The notes below the pieces were generated by a model. That model worked only from the letters and a program-made list of their open reading frames with translations. It searched no databases and was not told the origin of the DNA. This document shows, piece after piece, positions 43,640-53,347 of a stretch of DNA of 64,000 nt (position 1 is its first letter; each line of letters opens with the position of its first letter). Made by a program: the position numbers and the translations under genes. The stretch lies in the NCBI RefSeq assembly GCF_024433635.1, contig NZ_WNJZ01000002.1:105765-169764 (forward strand), given 5' to 3'. The DNA is from Ruminococcus sp. zg-924 (GTDB lineage: Bacteria > Bacillota > Clostridia > Oscillospirales > Acutalibacteraceae).

Positions 43640-44128
43640 ATCAATTATTTAATTGTCTTCGCTTATTCAATTACAAGTATTGGAAATTATGCTTTTTTAA
43701 AGTGCAAATCATTACAAAGCATAACAATCCCCAACAGTGTAACAAATATTGGTGAGTCTGCTTTTTCTGATACACCATGGTTAAAAAACAAGCAACTTGA
43801 AAATCCTCTTGTTATAATAAATAATATACTAAATGATGGAAAATATTGCTCTGGTAATGTAACAATCCCAGATAGCGTAACAAGTATTACAGATGGTGCT
43901 TTTTCGTTTTGCAAATCATTAAAAAGTATAACCATCTCCGATAGCGTGACAAGTATTGGAGATACTGCTTTTTGGGGATGCGGTTCACTTAAAAGCATAA
44001 CAATCCCTGATAGCGTAACAAGTATTGGAATATATGCGATTCCCCAAAATACTATAATCCACGGGAAATCAGGCTCTTTTGCTGAAGAATACGCAAAGAG
44101 TTACAACATAGAATTTGTAGCAGAATAA
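43640..44128 (+). pseudogene. 5'-truncated BspA-like leucine-rich-repeat gene
   Basis: An open frame from 43640 to the stop at 44128 encodes LRR_5/BspA-type repeats: SIGNYAFLKCKSLQSITIP, SVTNIGESAF and SVTSIGDTAFWGCGSLKSI, then a final SGSFAEEYAKSYNIEFVAE cap. BspA-like proteins are surface repeats of gut bacteria. No start codon or signal peptide remains; the frame is closed by a stop at 43637 beside the terminator of the repA operon. The 5' part was lost, probably when the element inserted or rearranged. Confidence 0.7.
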
Positions 44129-44230
44129 AAGTGCTATTATCATTGACGAAAGGATAGATAATATGCTTTGCAGACACTCAAAGTAAGTAGTGCGTGATAA
44201 AGAATATTGATAATTGTTTATACAAATAAA

Positions 44231-44266
44231 GCAACAGCCACAGACCGAAATCTGTGGCTGTTTTGA
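44231..44266. terminator. Bidirectional terminator
   Basis: AACAGCCACAGA (44233-44244) pairs with TCTGTGGCTGTT (44251-44262) with a T run after it. It separates the LRR remnant from the - strand gene ending at 44308. Confidence 0.85.
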
Positions 44267-44307
44267 CCTTTTGAAAATATTTACAGTGTTTAAAATAGGT
44301 TTGTCGA

Positions 44308-44736
44308 TTATTGGTTATGGGGTAAATCATTCATCAATTCTGTTAAATCAAATGTGTCTGTGTTAATAGTATGATAGTCTTTTGCGCCCGGTACTTTAAA
44401 ATATCTTTCTCCAAAAGGGTTAATTTCATAATCGACACCTGAGATGCCGCAATAATACTTTACATCACAAAATGTGTCAGCTACTCTGCAGGCTGCTTCG
44501 CTCTCTTTGCTGAAAATTGGTCCTTGCGAAAAACTATTGATGCACAATAACAAAGAAACTATCTCTATTGGTAAAGAGTCCTCATAAAAAAATCTTTCTA
44601 ACCAGTGGTAAGTCTCTTTAGCAACCAGTTTAAATTTGTTAAAATCAAAGTTTCGTTCATCCAATTCCTGCAAACAGACATACCATTTTTCTTCCAAATT
44701 ATCTAATTCATCACAATTTTTTTCATTAAGCTCCAT
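44308..44736 (-). CDS. Hypothetical protein, 142 aa
   Basis: Starts at ATG behind AGGAG. An acidic, helical protein with a Trp/Phe-rich middle. The size and charge recall immunity proteins of toxin systems but I see no defining motif. Independent gene. Confidence 0.55.
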   Translation of the reverse strand: MELNEKNCDELDNLEEKWYVCLQELDERNFDFNKFKLVAKETYHWLERFFYEDSLPIEIVSLLLCINSFSQGPIFSKESEAACRVADTFCDVKYYCGISGVDYEINPFGERYFKVPGAKDYHTINTDTFDLTELMNDLPHNQ

Positions 44737-44908
44737 ATTTTAATACTCCTAAATTATAATTTATCACTTTATATTTTTTGCGTTTTTGCTCTTTTATTTT
44801 GAAAGTGTATCAACTATTGATTGGAAAATGTTTTCTGTGTTGCTTTAATTCTTTTGAAACACATCTTTATCAATCAGTTTATCTCCAACAAGGAATAATA
44901 TATTATTA

Positions 44909-45823
44909 TTAGTTCCGATCTTTTATGAACTCTTTTAATGATTCCTCATATTTATTACGAGTAAGAACTGTCATATGAGCAGAGGGGTGTATTGCATATA
45001 TGATTTTTAATTCATCATTAATATTAGTAAAATAATTTTCTATGCCTAATAGTTTTTCAATTGAATCATTATTTAATTTAAGGGTTGTTGATATTGGTTT
45101 ATTATTTGTATTCACAGACTGAATCTTATCTCTTAATTCCTCATAAAAATCCTTTCCAAAATCTCGTATTATATGTTTATCATAACCTTTGCCGCTTAAG
45201 AAAATAATGTGAGTTGGTTTAAGTATATTAAGTTCGTGGACATAAACAGAATGTGTAAGCTGGTTGTATTTGAATTCCTGATATAGAAATTCATTATCAT
45301 TATAAGGAGTAAGTTTTCCGTTTATAGATGTTTTGTTAAGATTATTAACCAAAACAGATAATATTGCTTTTTCTAAATCCTCACTGCAAGATTTTAAATT
45401 ATTATCAAAATTACTAACTAATTTTCTGGTTTTTAAATAACAAGTGTTTTTTCTGTCTTTAGCATAGGTTTCTTTTGGATGTGAAATTGCATATTCATAA
45501 GAATAATTAATGTCATGCTGATAATCATTTTCAAAGTCTTCTATATAGTTTTCTAGCTTATAATCTTTGTCATTAGCTTCTTTACCAATTATCATTAATT
45601 TGACATTGCTGTTTATATATGAATCAAAACATGTCAGATAATGTATACCGTTATGTTCATCAAAAGTAAGATTTCTTTTATCTGCTTTATTTATTATTGT
45701 ATTATGCCAATTTGAGTACATTTCTTTTAGCTGTTTATTTATGTTCTTGGTTATGATGTTTTGAGTATTCCTTTCAAATATACCTATACAACGATAATCA
45801 TTAGGAAATTTTAATTTGTTCAT
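44909..45823 (-). CDS. Uracil-DNA-glycosylase-fold protein (304 aa)
   Basis: Three spaced motifs fit the UDG superfamily: VKLMIIGKEAND (strand 1 plus active-site loop, about 74-85), HIIFLSGKGYD (about 208-218) and IIYAIHPSAHM (about 278-288, the HPS loop). The loop GKEA replaces GQDP of true uracil glycosylases, so the substrate may differ. It is the second gene of an operon with the WYL regulator, 3 bases apart. Could act on modified phage DNA (inference). Confidence 0.6.
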   Translation of the reverse strand: MNKLKFPNDYRCIGIFERNTQNIITKNINKQLKEMYSNWHNTIINKADKRNLTFDEHNGIHYLTCFDSYINSNVKLMIIGKEANDKDYKLENYIEDFENDYQHDINYSYEYAISHPKETYAKDRKNTCYLKTRKLVSNFDNNLKSCSEDLEKAILSVLVNNLNKTSINGKLTPYNDNEFLYQEFKYNQLTHSVYVHELNILKPTHIIFLSGKGYDKHIIRDFGKDFYEELRDKIQSVNTNNKPISTTLKLNNDSIEKLLGIENYFTNINDELKIIYAIHPSAHMTVLTRNKYEESLKEFIKDRN

Positions 45824-45826
45824 AAT

Positions 45827-46879
45827 CTACTCCTCATAACTTTTCATTGCAATAGCAATGTCATTTTTTATCTTATCCACAAGGCTTTGCGGTGAGATGA
45901 CCTTGATATGCTTTGCGTACTGCAATGCCCACAACTGCATAGCAGTTTCGTTTACTTTTACTGTAACGGTTACCTCGTCGTCTGTTGCGTCGGAAAATTT
46001 TACGTCCTTGCCGAACCAATCGATTATTTCACTTACTATGTAACGCTTTGCTATGAATTTAACCGTTACGCTCTCGCCCGAAAACATATAAATATGCTCT
46101 GCCATATGCTTTGGTAAGTCGAGTCCGTGTTCAAGTCCTTTGACTTTTGACTTTGGCTTTGCAGGCGTGTCGAGCAATTTAATATCTGTAATTCTGTCTA
46201 TCCTGTAATGCGCCGCATTGTCATATTTATCGTAGTTGCACACAAGATAATATCTGCCGTTCGTTGCAACAATCTGATATGGATTGATTATGTATTCGCG
46301 CACCTTGCCTTCGCTGTTTTTGCGCGGGTGGAGCTTTTTGTCAATATCATAATTATTATAGGTGAATTGCACCTGCAAACCTTTGCTGATTGCCTCGTCG
46401 AGCGTTTCAATTATGTAAAACAGCTGGCTGTTTGAAGGCTGATTTTCGGGAAGATTGCGTATGTGCTTAACCTTTGATGTAAAGTAGATATTCGACAATC
46501 CCTCAAGCTTTTCAATAAGCTCCTTGCATTGAGAATAGGGGATATGCTTTGAAAACAGCAGACTGTCGATAAGAAGCCTCAATTCTCCGCTTGTAAAGTC
46601 ACGATTGAGATAGAAGTTAGAAAGTGTGTAGCTTTCTACAAGCTCACCTTCTTTATCCTTAATCATTCTAACGGATTCGCTGTACTCAATATCATATCCA
46701 AACTCAACAAGGTTCATAAGATTGCGCTTAACAGCCTTGCGGTCTGTTTTCATATTGTATTCTTTATCAAGAATTTCAACGATTTCCTTTTGGCTTAGCC
46801 TGTGGTCCTCGTCGGTATATCGCTTTAAAATATCGAGTATATTCATAATTATGAGCTTTTTAGGCTGTGCAGCATACAT
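45827..46879 (-). CDS. WYL-domain transcription regulator (350 aa)
   Basis: Starts at ATG behind GAAGGTG. An N-terminal helix-turn-helix (about 15-65: RLSQKEIVEILDKEYNM) is followed by a WYL domain (about 190-290) with YYLVCNYDKYDNAAHYRIDR, and a C-terminal WCX region. WYL regulators commonly control anti-phage genes and sense nucleic-acid ligands. Likely regulator of the UDG-fold gene. Confidence 0.85.
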   Translation of the reverse strand: MYAAQPKKLIIMNILDILKRYTDEDHRLSQKEIVEILDKEYNMKTDRKAVKRNLMNLVEFGYDIEYSESVRMIKDKEGELVESYTLSNFYLNRDFTSGELRLLIDSLLFSKHIPYSQCKELIEKLEGLSNIYFTSKVKHIRNLPENQPSNSQLFYIIETLDEAISKGLQVQFTYNNYDIDKKLHPRKNSEGKVREYIINPYQIVATNGRYYLVCNYDKYDNAAHYRIDRITDIKLLDTPAKPKSKVKGLEHGLDLPKHMAEHIYMFSGESVTVKFIAKRYIVSEIIDWFGKDVKFSDATDDEVTVTVKVNETAMQLWALQYAKHIKVISPQSLVDKIKNDIAIAMKSYEE

Positions 46880-46955
46880 ATAATCACCTTCGCAATAATT
46901 TTATCATTTACATATAAAATTTACAATACATAATTAAATTTGACAGCAAAATATT

Positions 46956-47279
46956 TTATTTTCTCCTTGTTGAACGGTTGATACCCTCAGCTATGTCATT
47001 TTGAATATCCTTGTTGATTTGGTCGTTCATTATAATCTTGTTCATATCATATCTTGAACGTCTTGACATACCCTCGCAGAACTGATCGAATATTTCCTTT
47101 TCGATTTCTTCCTTTTCTTTATGCGATTTTCCATAGCCTGCCATTGCACTAAACACAAATAAAATGCCTGCTGACACGATAGAAGCGCCGATTATCATAA
47201 TCAATTCGTTTTCCAGATTCAGTCCCAGTATAAACACGAGCACTCCCACTATGATTGTAATTAATTTTGACATATTCAT
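46956..47279 (-). CDS. Small membrane protein, 107 aa
   Basis: Two N-terminal hydrophobic helices (about 5-22 and 26-46) and a charged cytoplasmic tail rich in Lys/Glu/Asp/Arg. ATG behind AGGGAG. No domain recognised. Confidence 0.6.
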   Translation of the reverse strand: MNMSKLITIIVGVLVFILGLNLENELIMIIGASIVSAGILFVFSAMAGYGKSHKEKEEIEKEIFDQFCEGMSRRSRYDMNKIIMNDQINKDIQNDIAEGINRSTRRK

Positions 47280-47381
47280 TTCTCCCTTGCATTAAATTTG
47301 AAATCATCAGATTTCCTTTGCAATATGAGTATATCAAATCTCGTGGGCTTTTTTCGGTACACGAGTGAGGGAGTGTAAAAT

Positions 47382-47428
47382 AACAGACGCATTGTTTAAG
47401 TTTTAACAACCTATCAATGCGTCTGTTG
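47382..47428 (-). terminator. Terminator of the DnaB-like gene
   Basis: AACAGACGCATTG pairs with CAATGCGTCTGTT, 13 bp with a 20-base loop; T-rich on the - strand. It begins 3 bases past the stop. Confidence 0.8.
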
Positions 47429-47430
47429 TA

Positions 47431-48300
47431 TTATTGGGATGTAAACCTCTGATACTTTGCCAGCCAATACAAATTGGCTGTTTCTCTTTCTCCGTGACGG
47501 TTTTTCGCTACAATACACTCACATGGACTTATATTAGAATGATTTTCCGAATAATAATCATCTCTGTAAAGGAATAGCACAACATTAGAATCTTGTCCTA
47601 CACTACCGATGTTATCCAGGTCGGGAAGCTGTGGCCTGCGGTTCTCTCGATTTTCGACAGATCTTGGAAGCTGTGACAGAAGAATAATCGGTACATTTAA
47701 ATCTTGGGCAAGACATTTGAGATTTGTTATAATTTCAGTCGTTTGCAGTGAACGGTTTTCAATTGTTTCATCACGTTGAATAAGCTGAAGATAGTCAATA
47801 ACAATAAGGTCAATATTATTATATATGTTTCGCAACACCATTTCCATTTCCGAAACTGTCATACTCGGAGTATCATAAATATAGAGATTATATTCTGAAA
47901 GCGTATTATTCGCAATAAGAATTTTCATGCGTTCTTCTTCTGAGAATTTACCTGCGCGGAAGTTTCTCATTGGGATAAGTGTTTGAGAAGAGAGCAGGTG
48001 GGATGCAATGGTTTCTTTTGTGTTTTCAAGTGAAAAGAAAACAACAGTATTATTGTCAGCCGCAACATTTGCGGCAATATTCAAAGCAAAGCTTGTCTTG
48101 CCCATACCGGGTCTCGCTCCCAAAAGTATCAAATCTGAGCGGTGAAATCCCTTTGTGATTTTATCCAATTCATCAAAACCCGATTTGATAGGCAGATACT
48201 TTTTAGGATTATTATAGATTCCATTGTTTTGAAGTACATCATTTAATATTGACGAAATTTTGTATGGTTTTGGTTCAATGTGAAAACCCCTTGTTTCCAT
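47431..48300 (-). CDS. DnaB-type helicase, C-terminal domain only (289 aa)
   Basis: I chose the ATG at 48300 behind AAAGGAGAG. The RecA-like DnaB helicase core is complete: Walker A GARPGMGKTSF (about 67), FFSLENTKE, IVIDYLQLIQ (Walker B) and the C-terminal GSVGQDSNVV. The N-terminal primase-binding domain of DnaB is absent. Such short helicases occur in mobile elements and prophages. Located alone between two terminators. Confidence 0.85.
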   Translation of the reverse strand: METRGFHIEPKPYKISSILNDVLQNNGIYNNPKKYLPIKSGFDELDKITKGFHRSDLILLGARPGMGKTSFALNIAANVAADNNTVVFFSLENTKETIASHLLSSQTLIPMRNFRAGKFSEEERMKILIANNTLSEYNLYIYDTPSMTVSEMEMVLRNIYNNIDLIVIDYLQLIQRDETIENRSLQTTEIITNLKCLAQDLNVPIILLSQLPRSVENRENRRPQLPDLDNIGSVGQDSNVVLFLYRDDYYSENHSNISPCECIVAKNRHGERETANLYWLAKYQRFTSQ

Positions 48301-48369
48301 AAATTCACTCTCCTTTTTTGTTTTAATTAATTTTTGAAATAATGTAAAGCTTATCTTTACATTCATATA

Positions 48370-48406
48370 ATAACAAAGCAGATGCACCGAAAATAGTACA
48401 TCTGCT
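48370..48406 (-). terminator. Hairpin before the DnaB-like gene
   Basis: AGCAGATG pairs with CATCTGCT; on the - strand the sequence TTTGTTATTAT follows. It would end the transcript of the DUF4365 gene and lies in a 266-base gap. A second small repeat (CAGACT/AGTCTG) is beside it. Confidence 0.6.
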
Positions 48407-48566
48407 CAGACTGTAGACAAAGTCTGCAATACTGGTTCTTATTTTTTACTATAATAATACCATATTTTTTACAAATCCATAAGCTATAATAAATATACTT
48501 AGTGAAGATATAAAAACACCTTCACCCGATTATCCATTATAAAGAGACTGTTTATAATATTGAACT

Positions 48567-50345
48567 TTAGAACAAACTTAGACCGCTTGAAAGAGATTTT
48601 GAACCTATGTTAAGATCTTTTGGTTCAAACTCCAACTTTTCACAAATGCCTTTATATATTAAGCAGTTCAAAGATTCAAAATAAAGTAATTTATGATCAA
48701 TAAAACTATCTAACGTGTAACCATCAATAATATGAGATAAACCATCTTGCTTTAATTCTACAGTAAACTCATTTCTTATTTTTTCGTCATATTGAATTGA
48801 AAAAGGTTTATTATCATATTTGTGAATGAGAGTTGAAAATCTATTCATTCCAAATACAAAATCCGGACAAGAGTGTTTATATACAATTTTATTATTAAAT
48901 CTGTATTTTGAAGTTTCTATAAGCTTTTCGTAAGTTTCACTATATAAGTCAGGCAGATTAGTTAACCATTCTGATGTGATCTTATTTATGCAAGAAAGGA
49001 ATTGATCTTTTTCCATTTGGCGAAGTGTGTACCATTCGTATTTCCAAACAGGAGCAATTTCTTTTATATTGCGCTTTTTTATCTCGTCTATTAAATCTAT
49101 TGTTTCGATACTGTTTTTATCTAAGATTTTTGAAATAAACCTGTGTATTGAGAATGGCTTATTCTTTTCACTTTGATAGAATTTCTTAAATGTATTTATA
49201 TCCCCATAAGAAAGAATGGATGATATGTCAATGGAATGCCTTGTGTGTAAGAATTGATTAATTAGGATTGATTTGAATTTAAGTTCTGACTTTGATAAAC
49301 TCTCAGAAGTTAGAATGGTGTCAATATACATTAAGATTAATTTATACCTCAAATCAATCTCTTCAGTTGTAATTGTTTCTATAACCTCGTCTAAAAAATA
49401 TTTATTTGTTCTTTCTATAAAAGGACATATTTTCTCTTGTAATACAATATCCGGCAGGTACATATTAGGTATTCCTTCTTCAAAAAAGCATTTTAATGCC
49501 TTGTGAACAGATTCCTTAGCATATTTCATTGGATTAATTTTGCCACCAAGAGAAATGTGATTAAATATATTTGTATTATCAAGGCTATATTCTTGAATCC
49601 CAGTATCTGCAACACCTTTTATCTGCGGATACAAAGCAAGTATTGAAGAATTCACAGGATTGCCCATCTTTTCTTTTGTCCCAATGGAGATTGGTGAATC
49701 GGATGATTTTATTCCAAATCTCCATAACTTAGGAAACATAGATTTCTTTATGTTGCAAAAATCATAGTCAAATAAATGATTTATATAATCCAAAGCATCC
49801 TGTAGTTCAATTATTTCTTCTCGACTTTTGTAACAAAAGAGCGCATTCCTTTTAGCTGAAATCCGGTTTAATTCAGCTGTGAACTGATTTATATCATTTA
49901 AAATATTCTCGTCCCCAAAAGGGTATGAAACAGTTTCGTGTCCTTCAAAATTTAAATCCATAAGGAATTCGTCTGAAAGATAAATCCAGAAAATTCTGTT
50001 CGCAGAAATATCTACAACAAAATAAATAGCTGGACTTTCCGTTACTTTCTCTTTGACGTAATATAAAAAGTTTGTTTTTAGATTATATACATACTTTCCT
50101 TTGTTTTCGCCTTGCTTATTTGGAGTTAGGTTTTCAACTTTTTTAATTTGAACAATGAATTGCTTTTTTGGTGTATGTTCTTCATCTACAAGCTCAAAAA
50201 AACCATCGTGATTTGGAGTTTTGTCATTTGCGCTAAAGAAGGTTTTTATAGTATGATTTGATTCCAAGGTTTTAGAAAGCAAATTAATAGCATCTGATTC
50301 ATTGAACGCTGTTATATCATGTTTTGACATTCCCAGATTACTCAT
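48567..50345 (-). CDS. DUF4365-type protein with nuclease-like N-terminus (592 aa)
   Basis: The N-terminus (about 10-140) fits DUF4365, thought to have a PD-(D/E)xK nuclease fold: NHDGFFEL then QFIVQIKK give an Asp and a Q/E-x-K pair. The remaining 440 residues are helical and unlike anything I know. Genes of this type are found in defence regions. It lies upstream of the helicase and downstream of the methyltransferase, with AT-rich codons. Confidence 0.65.
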   Translation of the reverse strand: MSNLGMSKHDITAFNESDAINLLSKTLESNHTIKTFFSANDKTPNHDGFFELVDEEHTPKKQFIVQIKKVENLTPNKQGENKGKYVYNLKTNFLYYVKEKVTESPAIYFVVDISANRIFWIYLSDEFLMDLNFEGHETVSYPFGDENILNDINQFTAELNRISAKRNALFCYKSREEIIELQDALDYINHLFDYDFCNIKKSMFPKLWRFGIKSSDSPISIGTKEKMGNPVNSSILALYPQIKGVADTGIQEYSLDNTNIFNHISLGGKINPMKYAKESVHKALKCFFEEGIPNMYLPDIVLQEKICPFIERTNKYFLDEVIETITTEEIDLRYKLILMYIDTILTSESLSKSELKFKSILINQFLHTRHSIDISSILSYGDINTFKKFYQSEKNKPFSIHRFISKILDKNSIETIDLIDEIKKRNIKEIAPVWKYEWYTLRQMEKDQFLSCINKITSEWLTNLPDLYSETYEKLIETSKYRFNNKIVYKHSCPDFVFGMNRFSTLIHKYDNKPFSIQYDEKIRNEFTVELKQDGLSHIIDGYTLDSFIDHKLLYFESLNCLIYKGICEKLEFEPKDLNIGSKSLSSGLSLF

Positions 50346-50385
50346 TTTATAGTCACTCGTCCTTAAATACTTATTATAAAATCAT

Positions 50386-51198
50386 CTATTTTCTTCCAAT
50401 TACCAAGAAATGCGGGCTTAAGCCCATTAGAGTTTCTTCGTGTTCGGTTGTGTGGATAATATCTAGCAGTCTATTTCTACTATCTGTATCCTTCCATTTC
50501 TCATCGAGCTTTGGTGTTATCCATATGCAACCTTCGACGGCGTGATTATCAACAACATCAAATCCGCTTTTTCTGACTTCATTTCTTAATTCGTCAATCG
50601 TATGAAAATAAGCATTTGCGATAATAAAAGGATATTCCTTTGGTCGGTTGTGTTCACCTGTTGAAAGCTCGTGTTTAAGCATATTTATATAAATATCATC
50701 ATCGATAAAGTCACAGCCGTTGCCGTAAACAGAGAGTGCCCAAGTAGTAGAGCTGAATTTTGATATGCCTGCCGTAATCAGCAAACCGCCTTTTTTCAGC
50801 ACACGGTATGCTTCATTCAGTGCCTTTTCACGGTCATTTCTGTTCTGTAAATGATACAGCGGTCCCATAAGCAAAACAACATCTGCGCTTTCAGCAGGCT
50901 TGTTTATTTCTCTTGCATCGCCGACTTCTGCAATGTAAGGCGTTGTCATATTATCCTTTGCGTATGCAACAGCCGTAGGCGCAAGCTCGATTAGTGTAAC
51001 ATCGTGACCAAGTTCCGCGAGCCACTCGGAGTATTTACCGATACCTCCGCCTATATCGTAAATTGTACTTTTCTCGGTTATGTACTTTGAAATAATCTCC
51101 TTTGAACGATAAAACTCTACTATACCCAAGCCATGTTCAAGACGATCAATTTCTGCGCCGTTATTGTAAAAATCATAAACTTCTTTTATATTTTCCAT
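50386..51198 (-). CDS. SAM-dependent methyltransferase (270 aa)
   Basis: Class I methyltransferase fold with motif I YDIGGGIGKYS (about 43-53), acidic motif II around TLIEL, and LMGPLYHL after DVVLL. Small-molecule methyltransferases of this type have unknown substrates. It is the last gene of the enzyme run, 4 bases after the VOC gene. Confidence 0.85.
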   Translation of the reverse strand: MENIKEVYDFYNNGAEIDRLEHGLGIVEFYRSKEIISKYITEKSTIYDIGGGIGKYSEWLAELGHDVTLIELAPTAVAYAKDNMTTPYIAEVGDAREINKPAESADVVLLMGPLYHLQNRNDREKALNEAYRVLKKGGLLITAGISKFSSTTWALSVYGNGCDFIDDDIYINMLKHELSTGEHNRPKEYPFIIANAYFHTIDELRNEVRKSGFDVVDNHAVEGCIWITPKLDEKWKDTDSRNRLLDIIHTTEHEETLMGLSPHFLVIGRK

Positions 51199-51202
51199 TC
51201 AA

Positions 51203-51640
51203 TCAATCCTCTCCATACCCTCCTGTTATCTCAATAGGATTTCCATCGGGATCCATAAACGTAAAATACCAATAAGGGGAAAACACATTGAGATACCTTA
51301 TAGGCGTTAATTCGGTCGCAATACCTAAACTAACAATCCTATTATATTCTTTCTGTAAATCACGAACACCTAAATTGATAAATACTTTTCTGTTATTTTC
51401 GCTGTTTACGATAGCTACCGAATCATCATATATCGGATATGATTCGCCCTTTGTTTCCTTTTGTTCGGGATGTTCGGCATCATAATAGCCGTTAAAAAGG
51501 CAAATATTCAAGCCGTCGTTATTGAAAACTGCAAAGCGTTCTCCGTTTCTTGCACTTACCTTCATATCAAGGAGCTTTTCATAAAAATTAAGAGATTTAT
51601 TAAAATCCTTAACTACTAAATAAATTGAGCCGTATCGCAT
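51203..51640 (-). CDS. VOC (glyoxalase/bleomycin-resistance) family protein
   Basis: 145 aa with a VOC repeat: SIYLVVKDFNKSLNFYEKLLD at the N-terminus and FTFMDPDGNPIEI at the C-terminus, which holds the metal-ligand Glu. Members are metal-dependent enzymes or antibiotic-binding proteins. The exact substrate is unknown. Confidence 0.85.
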   Translation of the reverse strand: MRYGSIYLVVKDFNKSLNFYEKLLDMKVSARNGERFAVFNNDGLNICLFNGYYDAEHPEQKETKGESYPIYDDSVAIVNSENNRKVFINLGVRDLQKEYNRIVSLGIATELTPIRYLNVFSPYWYFTFMDPDGNPIEITGGYGED

Positions 51641-51651
51641 AACATTTACTC

Positions 51652-52068
51652 CTATCCGTTTAACCTCAACGTCATACCTGCTCCTAAGCTATCTGTAGGA
51701 CGGGTAACAAATCCAAACTTTTTGTAAAAATCTTCTTTTCCTTTGTTGGCTATCAGAACATAGGACATAAATTCATTTTCATCTGAGTTTTCTTTCAGAA
51801 AATCAAGAATGTTATTTACAAGTTGAGTTCCGATTCCTTTTCCTTGATAATCAGGGTGAACAATCACATCTGTAATATATGCTGTATAACCAAAGTCAAA
51901 TAATACTCTCGCCATACCAATTGCTTTCTCATTGTCACGTGCAACCGTGATATAGTTTGAATGTTCAAGCCCTCTTTTTGACTGCTCAAAACTTAACTTA
52001 CACCAACCTACAACATCTCGCAAATTAAGATACTCTTCAACTGTCAATGAATTTAAATATGTAATCAT
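51652..52068 (-). CDS. GNAT acetyltransferase, 138 aa
   Basis: Acetyl-CoA binding motif V-HPDYQGKGIGTQL (about 77-90) and the YKKFGF strand near the end. ATG behind AAGGAAC. One of five acetyltransferases in a row; substrate unknown. Confidence 0.88.
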   Translation of the reverse strand: MITYLNSLTVEEYLNLRDVVGWCKLSFEQSKRGLEHSNYITVARDNEKAIGMARVLFDFGYTAYITDVIVHPDYQGKGIGTQLVNNILDFLKENSDENEFMSYVLIANKGKEDFYKKFGFVTRPTDSLGAGMTLRLNG

Positions 52069-52088
52069 AATAATTGTTCCTTGTTTGT

Positions 52089-52862
52089 TTATTTTATCAT
52101 TTTATTAACAAGTTCCGTATTTCTGGCAGTTAATTCCACCCACGCAGGGCGAAAGCCGCTTTTGATTGCATTGCGTACCGATTTGATGTTAGACCAAGCG
52201 GCGCAATAGAAAGGCACCTTGCCGAGCTTTAAGATTTCAAGGGGTAATTTGCTTGTCAAGGCAGAAGCAACGCCTTTTCGTCTGTATTCGGGGAGTACAT
52301 CAACACCAATTTGATACATCGTTTCGCAATCGGCGGAACAGCCTACAAGCCCTATAAGTTTGTTGTCATCATATGCACCAACCGCCAGAACATCTCTTTC
52401 TCTATCGTCAAATGTCAGACAATTGTTCCACTGATCCAAATACAAATCTGCAAAATCCTGTTTCTTCAAAACACGTAGCTCATATCCGCAATCAAGCTCT
52501 TTCAGTTTGGTGACATCAGGCAGGAAATACTCCGCCATAAAGCAGACCTTTAAATCGAATGGTGCAAGCAGTTCATTCAGCACATTGATATTCGGTGTTT
52601 CAAAGCAACGGTACTCAAGGTATTTGTTAATATATTTTGTAACAACAGCTTTCGTTCTTTCGCTTGTTTGAGCAACTATATTATTGCCGTATGAAACGAG
52701 GTCGCACTCCAAAGGCAAAGGTATGTATTTCCTTGCTTTTGGGTTTACTCTGGATATCGACACAATGTTGTGTTCAGCTAAAAAATCTTCTGTTTCGCAG
52801 TTGCAGTCATATGCCGACTGCTGTAATGCGATTTCTAATATATCTTTATTTGTCATTTTCAT
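52089..52862 (-). CDS. GNAT acetyltransferase, 257 aa
   Basis: C-terminal GNAT core with VLPEYRRKGVASALTS (about 195-210) and an N-terminal extra domain. It overlaps the next gene by 17 bases. The AWSN-x-x-S-x-x-x-A end is typical of two-domain members. Substrate unknown. Confidence 0.85.
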   Translation of the reverse strand: MKMTNKDILEIALQQSAYDCNCETEDFLAEHNIVSISRVNPKARKYIPLPLECDLVSYGNNIVAQTSERTKAVVTKYINKYLEYRCFETPNINVLNELLAPFDLKVCFMAEYFLPDVTKLKELDCGYELRVLKKQDFADLYLDQWNNCLTFDDRERDVLAVGAYDDNKLIGLVGCSADCETMYQIGVDVLPEYRRKGVASALTSKLPLEILKLGKVPFYCAAWSNIKSVRNAIKSGFRPAWVELTARNTELVNKMIK

Positions 52863-53337
52863 TACCTAACCTATGTATCATAATATACTCCTGCCGGTTT
52901 TCGTCAATGATATCAAAACCGACCTTTTGGTACATTCGGACAGCATAGTTTTTCTTTTGAACGGCAAGAGAGGCTTTTGGATAATCCAGTTCTTTCAAAT
53001 GTTCAAGCATTCTGTTCATCAGTGCAGTGCCTATCCCCATTTTTTGATATTTGTCAAAAACCGAGATGGCAAATTCAACTGTAACATTGTCAATACTGCC
53101 GTAGCCGTTGATATTACGCACCCATACTGCACCAACAATCTTGCCGTTAGCCTCAGCACAAAAGCAATAATCGTCCTTTTGTTTTCCAAAGTCCTTTATG
53201 TAAACCTGAAGTTCAGGCTTATTGATAATTGATTTCGGTGCTAAGTTTGTTTTGTCAGGCTGATAAATTGCCTGATACAAAAAATCATTAAGCAGGTGAT
53301 ATTCATCTGTTCTCATTTCTCTTATGGTGTAATCCAT
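52846..53337 (-). CDS. GNAT acetyltransferase, 163 aa
   Basis: ATG behind GAGGT. Motif A FDKYQKMGIGTALMN and the end MYQKVGFDIIDENRQ are typical. Overlaps the next acetyltransferase gene. Confidence 0.88.
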   Translation of the reverse strand: MDYTIREMRTDEYHLLNDFLYQAIYQPDKTNLAPKSIINKPELQVYIKDFGKQKDDYCFCAEANGKIVGAVWVRNINGYGSIDNVTVEFAISVFDKYQKMGIGTALMNRMLEHLKELDYPKASLAVQKKNYAVRMYQKVGFDIIDENRQEYIMIHRLGNENDK

Positions 53338-53347
53338 TTTTACCTCG

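Noticed and set aside
43687..43998. 103-aa - strand frame opposite the LRR remnant
   Set aside because: Mirror of the repeated LRR DNA; no start signal.
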